5,011 bases of DNA. It comes from Paraprevotella sp. (GTDB lineage: Bacteria > Bacteroidota > Bacteroidia > Bacteroidales > Bacteroidaceae). Shown piece after piece: positions 1-5,011 of the stretch; the stretch's first letter is position 1, and the number at the start of each line of letters is the position of its first letter. A program made the position numbers and the translations under genes. The stretch is taken from NCBI GenBank assembly GCA_017630975.1, contig JAGBUF010000222.1, positions 1 through 5,011 of the forward strand. Reading direction: 5' to 3'. The notes beneath the pieces were generated by a model that was not told the origin of the DNA, searched no databases, and worked only from the letters and a program-made list of their open reading frames with translations.

Positions 1-855
1 AGTATCGCCAATCTCATATTTTTCCAATCCTCCAATTGCACAAATATCACCGGAAGAAACCTCGTTGATTTTCTGTCGCCCCATTCCGGTAAAAGTGTGT
101 AATTCTTTTATCTTGGTTTTTTCTTTGGAACCATCGCGGTGGCAGATGGTGATGTTCATTCCTTCTTTCAGTGTGCCTCTGTGTACACGTCCCACTGCAA
201 TACGTCCTGTGTAATTGGAATAATCTAATGATGTAATGAGCATTTGCGGCGTTCCTTCCAATTGTTCAGGTGCAGGAATATGCTCCAGAATCTTGTCCAA
301 TAGGTAGAAAATGTTGTCTGTTGGTTGACTCCAATCTTCTCCCATCCAATTATTTTTTGCTGAACCATAGATAACGGGGAAGTCCAATTGCTCTTCTGTG
401 GCATTTAGGTCGCACATCAGGTCGAATACCATTTCATACATTTCTTCGGGACGACAATTGGGTTTGTCTACCTTGTTGATGACCACCACAGGTTTTAATC
501 CTATTTCAAGTGCCTTTTGCAAAACAAAACGTGTTTGTGGCATGGGACCCTCAAAAGCGTCTACCAATAGGATGCAACCATCTGCCATGTTCAGTACACG
601 TTCCACTTCACCTCCGAAATCGGAGTGCCCCGGAGTATCAATAATATTAATTTTGGTATCTTTATAATTAATAGATACGTTTTTGGAAAGGATGGTTATA
701 CCTCGTTCGCGTTCCAATTCGTTGTTGTCCAACATTAATTCTCCGGTTTGTTGGTTTTCACGGAACAAGTTTCCGGCCAACAGCATCTTGTCTACCAACG
801 TTGTCTTTCCGTGGTCAACGTGCGCAATAATTGCGATGTTTCTAATGTTTTGCAT
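1..855 (-). CDS. typA: Translational GTPase TypA/BipA, N-terminal 285 residues (3' end outside window)
   Basis: TypA/BipA is an EF-G-like GTPase that binds the ribosome and supports ribosome assembly and stress or cold adaptation. The reading frame is open from ATG at 855-853 to the window edge, giving 285 codons of a family usually near 600. All G motifs are visible: P-loop AHVDHGKT (residues 11-18), switch I RERGITI (49-55), DTPGH (73-77), NKVD (127-130) and the G5-like YGSAK (163-167). Domain 2, the EF-Tu-like beta-barrel, starts near residue 200 (YTGRIAVGRVHRGTL) and continues to the edge at IGDT. DTPGHSDFGGEVERVL separates TypA from EF-Tu, LepA and EF-G. An in-frame GTG at 864-862 is a possible earlier start, but MQNIRNIAIIAHVDHGKT is the usual family N-terminus and an AGGTGA sits five bases before this ATG. 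It is transcribed divergently from rpsO. No frameshift or missing catalytic residue is seen. Confidence 0.97.
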   Translation of the reverse strand, partial: MQNIRNIAIIAHVDHGKTTLVDKMLLAGNLFRENQQTGELMLDNNELERERGITILSKNVSINYKDTKINIIDTPGHSDFGGEVERVLNMADGCILLVDAFEGPMPQTRFVLQKALEIGLKPVVVINKVDKPNCRPEEMYEMVFDLMCDLNATEEQLDFPVIYGSAKNNWMGEDWSQPTDNIFYLLDKILEHIPAPEQLEGTPQMLITSLDYSNYTGRIAVGRVHRGTLKEGMNITICHRDGSKEKTKIKELHTFTGMGRQKINEVSSGDICAIGGLEKYEIGDT

Positions 856-860
856 ACTTT

Positions 861-866
861 TCACCT
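861..866 (-). promoter_or_regulatory. Shine-Dalgarno-like AGGTGA before typA
   Basis: On the minus strand AGGTGA (866-861) lies five bases before the ATG and is complementary to the anti-Shine-Dalgarno CACCT of 16S rRNA. It supports the ATG at 855 as the start rather than the in-frame GTG at 864, which overlaps the motif. The other three genes here have no comparable site, as is common in Bacteroidota, where such pairing is little used. Confidence 0.45.
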
Positions 867-876
867 AATAACGGTG

Positions 877-884
877 CAAAGTTA
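877..884 (-). promoter_or_regulatory. typA: Probable typA promoter, -7 element
   Basis: Read on the minus strand, 884-877 is TAACTTTG, an exact match to the Bacteroidetes -7 consensus TAnnTTTG. No good TTTG lies 19-21 bases upstream; the nearest, at 919-916, is 31 bases away, so the -33 element is weak or absent. Transcription would begin near 870, leaving a short leader of about 15 bases before the typA ATG. The match and its position are seen; activity is inferred. Confidence 0.6.
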
Positions 885-935
885 CGATAAAATATTGGTT
901 TATAATATGTAAAAACAAAAAAATCCGTAGAAAGG

Positions 936-966
936 TTTGGAGAACAGAAAATATGTAGTAACTTTG
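936..966 (+). promoter_or_regulatory. rpsO: rpsO promoter, Bacteroidetes type
   Basis: TTTG at 936-939 (-33 element) is followed after 19 bases by TAACTTTG at 959-966 (-7 element, consensus TAnnTTTG). Both elements and the spacing fit the primary sigma factor consensus of Bacteroides. Transcription should begin near 970-973, giving a leader of about 35 bases before the rpsO ATG. That AT-rich leader has no clear ribosome-binding purine run and is too short for an elaborate regulatory fold. Confidence 0.8.
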
Positions 967-1006
967 CATCCGCTAAGAGAATTAATCGTTTTAAAAAGTC
1001 AAAATT

Positions 1007-1276
1007 ATGTATTTAGACGCATCAAAAAAGCAAGAAATCTTTGGACAGTACGGAAAGTCTAACACTGATACTGGTTCTGCAGAGAGCCAGATTGCATTGT
1101 TTTCATACCGTATTTCCCACTTGACGGAGCACATGAAGCAAAACCGTAAAGATTATAGTACTGAAAGAGCTTTGACAATGTTGGTAGGTAAGCGTCGCGC
1201 TTTGTTGAACTACCTGAAGGATCGTGATATCGCAAGATATCGTGCCATCGTTAAGGCTTTGGGCTTGCGTAAGTAA
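1007..1276 (+). CDS. rpsO: 30S ribosomal protein S15
   Basis: S15 is a primary binder of 16S rRNA in the 30S platform; it contacts the central-domain three-way junction and takes part in an intersubunit bridge. The 89-residue product has the usual family length. Family hallmarks are TGSAESQIALFSYRISHLTEHMK (about residues 22-44, written here only as the span TGSAE...HMK), then KDYSTERALTMLVGKRRALLNYL and the basic C-terminus ending ALGLRK. The protein should be all alpha-helical and strongly basic. The ATG at 1007 gives the standard N-terminus (MYLDASKKQEIFGQYGKS) and is preceded by an AT-rich leader without Shine-Dalgarno. It has its own promoter and a terminator starting 28 bases after the stop, so it is probably monocistronic. 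In E. coli S15 represses its own translation through a leader pseudoknot; no equivalent is evident here. Confidence 0.98.
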   Translation: MYLDASKKQEIFGQYGKSNTDTGSAESQIALFSYRISHLTEHMKQNRKDYSTERALTMLVGKRRALLNYLKDRDIARYRAIVKALGLRK

Positions 1277-1303
1277 TACTTTCGCAGCTTGCGCTGAAGA
1301 TTT

Positions 1304-1338
1304 AACCGCTTTCTTATTGAGAAGGCGGTTTTTTTATT
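1304..1338 (+). terminator. Intrinsic terminator after rpsO
   Basis: AACCGCTTTC (1304-1313) pairs with GAAGGCGGTT (1321-1330) across a seven-base loop TTATTGA, making a ten-pair stem with one G-U wobble. The 3' arm runs into an uninterrupted T run (1329-1335) followed by ATT. Stem, short loop and T tract are what a factor-independent terminator needs. It closes the rpsO transcript and separates it from the membrane protein gene downstream. Confidence 0.88.
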
Positions 1339-1345
1339 ACTTTTG
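1316..1345 (+). promoter_or_regulatory. Probable promoter of the YfhO-family gene, overlapping the rpsO terminator
   Basis: TACTTTTG at 1338-1345 matches the Bacteroidetes -7 consensus TAnnTTTG. Upstream by 18 bases is ATTG (1316-1319), a three-of-four match to the -33 TTTG, lying in the loop of the terminator hairpin. Transcription would start near 1350, leaving a leader of about 27 very AT-rich bases to the ATG at 1378. The -7 element is a clear match and the -33 is imperfect. The need for a promoter right after a strong terminator adds support. Confidence 0.62.
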
Positions 1346-1377
1346 CACTCAAAGTAAAACACCTTATTATATATAGT

Positions 1378-3903
1378 ATGGAAAAAATCAAACGCTTTTT
1401 GCCGGATATGTTGGCAATAGTATTCTTCATTTTGATATCATTCTTGTATTTCTTTCAGCCTGTGTTGGAAGGATTGACCATTGTGGGGCATGACCATACA
1501 GCAGCTGTCGGTGCAGGGCGGGAAATGCAAGAATATCGAGAGCGTACCGGTGAGCGCACTAGATGGACCAATAGCCTGTTTAGTGGAATGCCAACCTATC
1601 AGATGGCACCGAGTTATGACTCTACCGAAACATTGGCCGGTTTGCAGAAAGTTTATCAATTGGGTTTGACCGGTTTTGTGATGTATGTGTTTATTCTGTT
1701 ATTGGGATTCTATATTCTTTTACGTGCTTTTGATTTCAAGGTGTGGATGGCAGCGTTGGGAGCGGTGCTATGGGCATTCTCTTCCTATTTTTTCATCATT
1801 ATCGGTGCAGGACATATCTGGAAGGTGTTGGCATTGGCATATATTCCTCCGACAATTGCCGGATTAGTGCTTTGCTATAAGGGCAAGTACTTGTATGGTG
1901 GATTGGTGACCGCCTTCTTCTTAGCTTTGCAAATCCTTTCCAATCATGTTCAAATGAGTTATTACTTCTTGCCGGTAATGGCTGCGGTAGCGTTGGCTTT
2001 TTTGATTCAAGCGATAAAGGATAAGAAGATGAAGGAGTGGTGGAAGGCTACCGGTGTTTTAGTGGTTGCAGCGCTTATGGGTGTGGCCATCAATGCATCC
2101 AACCTTTATCATACCTATGAATATAGTAAACATACGATGCGTGGTAAAAGCGAATTGTCTGCCAAGACCAGCACTCAATTGGATAATCAGACAAAAAGTG
2201 GATTGGATCGCGATTATATCACTACTTGGAGTTATGGAATCGGTGAGACATGGTCGTTGTTGGTACCCAATGTGAAGGGTGGCGCATCAGTACCATTGGT
2301 AGCGAGTAAGACTGCAATGAAAGAGGCAAATCCTCAATATACACCTGTGTATCAGGCGCTGACTCAATATTGGGGAGAACAGCCCGGTACAAGTGGACCG
2401 GTATATGTAGGTGCATTCGTTTTGATGCTTTTTGTGCTGGGGATATTTATTGTTAAGGGGCCGATGAAATGGTGTCTATTGGTACTGACATTATTTTCCA
2501 TTATGCTCTCATGGGGTAGAAATATGATGTGGCTCACCAATTTGTTCTTGGATTATATTCCCATGTACGACAAGTTCCGTGCTGTAGCATCCATCCTGGT
2601 TGTAGCAGAATTTACCATTCCGCTATTGGCAATGTTTGCCTTGAAGGAGGTTGTGGAGCGTCCCGAAACATTGAAAAAAAATCTAAAGGCTGTATATATC
2701 GCCTTCGGTCTGACTGGTGGAGTGGCATTGTTATTTGCGTTGATGCCTGATGTTTTCTTCGGCAATTATATTTCTTCGTCCGAGATGGGAATGTTGCAAG
2801 GATTTGTTGAGAAAGGATATATTCCCCGTGAGATGTTTGCGTCTATCTTGGATAACCTGCACGAAATGCGCAAGGCTGTTTTCACAACTGATGCATGGAG
2901 GAGTTTTGCTATTATCTTATTAGGTTTATTATTGTTGTTGACTTATAATATCAAGAAAATCAATGCCAACGTCTTGGTAGGAGCTTTAATTTTACTGTGT
3001 CTAGTAGATATGTGGACAGTGAATAAACGCTATTTGAACGATGCTATGTTCGGTCAACCACTACCTAAGGTGAATACAGTTCCTAAGACACCTGCGGATG
3101 AAATGATTTTGCAAGATTCGGATCAGAACTATAGAGTCATGAATTTGGCGGGCAGTCCCTTCAATGAGAACAATACTTCATACCATCATAAGAGCATTGG
3201 TGGATATCATGCCGCGAAATTGCGTCGTTATCAAGAAATGATAGAAGAACATATCGCTCAGGAAATGGGGGCTTTTGCACGGTCAGCGATTCAAGCGCAG
3301 GGGGATTTGATGCAGGTTAATGGTGATTCCATTTTCCCCGTTTTGAATATGTTGAATATGAAATATGCGATAATGGGACAAGAAGGCGGTCAGACTTTCC
3401 CCATCTACAATCCTCATGCGGCAGGAAATGCTTGGTTTGTAAATGAGGTAATGTGGGTAACGAGCGCTGATGAGGAAATGCAGGCTTTGCATCATGTTAA
3501 TCCGAAGCAGGTAGCTTTAATCAATGAACGTTATAAGGAAGCAATAGGTGAAGAAAGTGTCCAGCTTGTAGATAGTACTTGCATGGTGACATTAACCCAT
3601 TATGATGCCAATGCGCTGACTTATGAGGTAAATTCTTCCAATGGTGGTGTGGTGGTGTTCTCTGAGGTATATTATCCTGATTGGCAAGCTACGGTGGATG
3701 GTGAGCCGGTAGACATCGCATGTGCCGATTATATCTTGCGCGCTATCAAGGTGCCGGGAGGTAAGCATACTGTTGAGTTCCGTTTTGATCCCCAAAGTCT
3801 GCACACTACTGAGGTTATCGCTAATGTGGCGCTTGTATTAATGATGCTGACATTCTTGTTTTTGGCAGGTAGGGAAATAAAAAGAAGACATAAAAACAAA
3901 TAA
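1378..3903 (+). CDS. YfhO-family polytopic membrane protein (candidate GT-C-type glycosyltransferase)
   Basis: This 841-residue inner-membrane protein has the length and architecture of the YfhO family; Bacillus subtilis YfhO is implicated in sugar decoration of lipoteichoic acid, while the Bacteroidota role is unknown. I count about 14 membrane segments: near 8-29, 97-118, 121-143, 150-167, 171-190, 193-211, 223-240, 341-360, 363-380, 402-420, 437-456, 508-522, 530-547 and 811-830. Basic stretches (MEKIKR, IKDKKMKEWWK, LKKNLK, NIKK, KRRHKNK) all fall on the cytoplasmic side of this model. The first outer loop carries GHDHTA (37-42), whose D39 suits the acidic residue expected in the first loop of GT-C enzymes. 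A second large outer loop (241-340) holds GIGETWSLLVPN. A periplasmic domain (about 548-810) contains NNTSYHHKSIGGYHAAK and the family-typical YYPDWQATVDGEPV (765-778). The start is favoured by the basic residues just before segment 1. Family assignment is firm; catalytic activity and substrate are inferred. Confidence 0.9.
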   Translation: MEKIKRFLPDMLAIVFFILISFLYFFQPVLEGLTIVGHDHTAAVGAGREMQEYRERTGERTRWTNSLFSGMPTYQMAPSYDSTETLAGLQKVYQLGLTGFVMYVFILLLGFYILLRAFDFKVWMAALGAVLWAFSSYFFIIIGAGHIWKVLALAYIPPTIAGLVLCYKGKYLYGGLVTAFFLALQILSNHVQMSYYFLPVMAAVALAFLIQAIKDKKMKEWWKATGVLVVAALMGVAINASNLYHTYEYSKHTMRGKSELSAKTSTQLDNQTKSGLDRDYITTWSYGIGETWSLLVPNVKGGASVPLVASKTAMKEANPQYTPVYQALTQYWGEQPGTSGPVYVGAFVLMLFVLGIFIVKGPMKWCLLVLTLFSIMLSWGRNMMWLTNLFLDYIPMYDKFRAVASILVVAEFTIPLLAMFALKEVVERPETLKKNLKAVYIAFGLTGGVALLFALMPDVFFGNYISSSEMGMLQGFVEKGYIPREMFASILDNLHEMRKAVFTTDAWRSFAIILLGLLLLLTYNIKKINANVLVGALILLCLVDMWTVNKRYLNDAMFGQPLPKVNTVPKTPADEMILQDSDQNYRVMNLAGSPFNENNTSYHHKSIGGYHAAKLRRYQEMIEEHIAQEMGAFARSAIQAQGDLMQVNGDSIFPVLNMLNMKYAIMGQEGGQTFPIYNPHAAGNAWFVNEVMWVTSADEEMQALHHVNPKQVALINERYKEAIGEESVQLVDSTCMVTLTHYDANALTYEVNSSNGGVVVFSEVYYPDWQATVDGEPVDIACADYILRAIKVPGGKHTVEFRFDPQSLHTTEVIANVALVLMMLTFLFLAGREIKRRHKNK

Positions 3904-3906
3904 GCT

Positions 3907-5011
3907 ATGAAAAGACTCTTTAAACCAAGATGCATAGCACTGATAATGGCAGTGCTTGCTACAATTACAAATGTAAACGCACAGTTGTCTGCCGATTCAC
4001 CATGGGTGTTGGAGGTAGATGGTACTTATGAAGTGACAGCAGAATTATTTGAATTCAAGGATTTGTATGCCACTTTTACAGCGCCATCGGATGGTGTGCT
4101 GTCGATGACTTATGTAGGAACTGATGAACTCAGTCTTTGTACAGATGCAACGTATGCTGAGTATGCGGAGATACAACCTGAATGGCAAGGCTCATTTTCA
4201 CCGAAAGTGTTTATCTTGGATGTAAAAGAGGGGGTGACCTATTATTTCCATAGAAGTTTTATCATGAATTATGGTACGATAACCATAGAATTTGGAGCAG
4301 TTGCCAAGCCTTTGGAGTTAAAAAATGTTTATCCAATGGAAGGAACAATGTTGCATGCCTCCGATGCTCGATTATCTATTGAGTTCAGCAAACCGATTAC
4401 CTATGGTACTACGACATTGTCCGTGGGTGATGTGAAGGAAACGCTGGTCGGTAATGGAATGATGAATCTTATTACTTACGATGTTAAAGCTGTTTTGATG
4501 AAATGGTATGGCAATGGAGTACTGAAAAAAGGTGATGAGGTGACATTGACTATTTCCGATGTATGCAATAGTGTTGATGCTGCTGATATTTATGGAACTG
4601 ACGGTACATTTACCCAGAAATTTACAGTTGCGTCTATGCCAATTCAATTGATAGGAGGTACCAACTTGTCAGCGGGCATAGAACATCCGATGACAGAGTT
4701 TTTGTCGTATTATATGAATCCTACACTGATTCAAATGCAGTTTGATGGTGCTATTTCATTGAAGGAGGGTGAGGAACCGATTGCTACAATTACTTTTGGT
4801 GATATGGAATCAGACTATTACTATTCAGAGTCCATTCCACTTGATGTTAATGAGGCAGCTAATGGGCTCATCAGTATAGATATATCGGGTAAACTCCGTC
4901 GTATGGTGGATATGATTCCTAATTATACTGAATTAGAGGAGGATGCACGTCCAAAGAGTATAGTAGTATCTATCGATAACGTACATGATATTGATGGTGG
5001 ATATGCATACT
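3907..5011 (+). CDS. Secreted beta-rich protein with Ig-like segments, function unknown (3' end outside window)
   Basis: The frame opens with ATG at 3907 and stays open to the edge, giving 368 codons plus one base. Residues 1-25 form a type I signal peptide: basic MKRLFKPR, hydrophobic core IALIMAVLATI, and NVNA|Q as the cleavage site. The only early cysteine (C9) precedes the core, so this is not a lipoprotein. Residues about 30-130 are beta-rich with alternating hydrophobics, ending in EGVTYYF and GTITIEF, resembling PPC-like or jelly-roll modules. From about 137 to 243, VYPMEGTML, LSIEFSKPI, KGDEVTLTISDV and GTFTQKFTV follow the strand pattern of Big_5/SbsA-type Ig-like domains. A second such unit may begin near 260 (TLIQMQFDGAISL, IATITFGD, LISIDISG). 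It follows the YfhO-family stop by three bases, so the two are probably cotranscribed. I do not recognise a specific family; surface or periplasmic binding or adhesion is only a guess, and any C-terminal sorting signal lies outside the window. Confidence 0.85.
   Translation, partial: MKRLFKPRCIALIMAVLATITNVNAQLSADSPWVLEVDGTYEVTAELFEFKDLYATFTAPSDGVLSMTYVGTDELSLCTDATYAEYAEIQPEWQGSFSPKVFILDVKEGVTYYFHRSFIMNYGTITIEFGAVAKPLELKNVYPMEGTMLHASDARLSIEFSKPITYGTTTLSVGDVKETLVGNGMMNLITYDVKAVLMKWYGNGVLKKGDEVTLTISDVCNSVDAADIYGTDGTFTQKFTVASMPIQLIGGTNLSAGIEHPMTEFLSYYMNPTLIQMQFDGAISLKEGEEPIATITFGDMESDYYYSESIPLDVNEAANGLISIDISGKLRRMVDMIPNYTELEEDARPKSIVVSIDNVHDIDGGYAY

Noticed and set aside
398..868. Plus-strand open frames at 398-667 and 683-868
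   Set aside because: They lie antisense to typA, whose frame has every expected G motif; their translations show no recognisable family pattern.
970..1006. Autoregulatory S15-binding leader upstream of rpsO
   Set aside because: The expected leader is only about 35 AT-rich bases, and I see no three-way junction or pseudoknot like those described in other phyla.
1283..1293. Small palindrome CGCA-GCT-TGCG just after the rpsO stop
   Set aside because: A four-pair stem with a three-base loop and no T tract is too weak to call a terminator or regulator; the hairpin at 1304-1330 is the stronger one.
1438..2765. Several 60-73 codon open frames on both strands within the YfhO-family gene
   Set aside because: They overlap a long gene with clear family motifs and have low-complexity, His/Ser/Cys-rich translations typical of shadow frames.
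3283..3935. Minus-strand open frames at 3283-3495, 3592-3804 and 3729-3935
   Set aside because: They are antisense to the conserved C-terminal domain of the YfhO-family protein, with no promoter motif or recognisable product.
4372..4647. Minus-strand open frame of 91 codons
   Set aside because: It is antisense to the secreted protein, whose signal peptide and beta-strand pattern support the plus-strand reading.

Overview
The window looks like ordinary chromosome from a Bacteroidales bacterium, probably Bacteroides or a close relative. Three things point there: promoters of the Bacteroidetes type (TTTG, about 19 bases, TAnnTTTG), three of four starts without a clear Shine-Dalgarno sequence, and an AT-leaning base composition with protein sequences typical of gut Bacteroidota. 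Genus and species cannot be settled from this sequence alone.

Layout. The left end (855 down to 1, minus strand) is the first 285 codons of typA/bipA, a ribosome-associated translational GTPase, which runs off the window. A gap of about 150 bases (856-1006) holds two divergent promoters, one for typA and one for rpsO. rpsO (1007-1276, plus strand) encodes ribosomal protein S15 and is followed by an intrinsic terminator (1304-1338). A new Bacteroidetes-type promoter (about 1316-1345) overlaps that terminator and probably drives a two-gene unit. Its first gene is a large YfhO-family polytopic membrane protein (1378-3903, 841 residues, about 14 membrane segments). Three bases later comes a secreted, beta-rich protein with Ig-like segments (3907 to beyond 5011, cut by the window end).

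How the genes relate. typA and rpsO are both translation genes fired from one shared divergent promoter region. The YfhO-family gene and the secreted protein are separated from them by the terminator and likely belong to the cell envelope: a candidate lipid-linked sugar transferase (GT-C-like) and an exported protein of unknown function. I see no mobile element, CRISPR array, tRNA, phage gene or defence system. The least described part is the secreted protein and its tight coupling to the YfhO-family gene.
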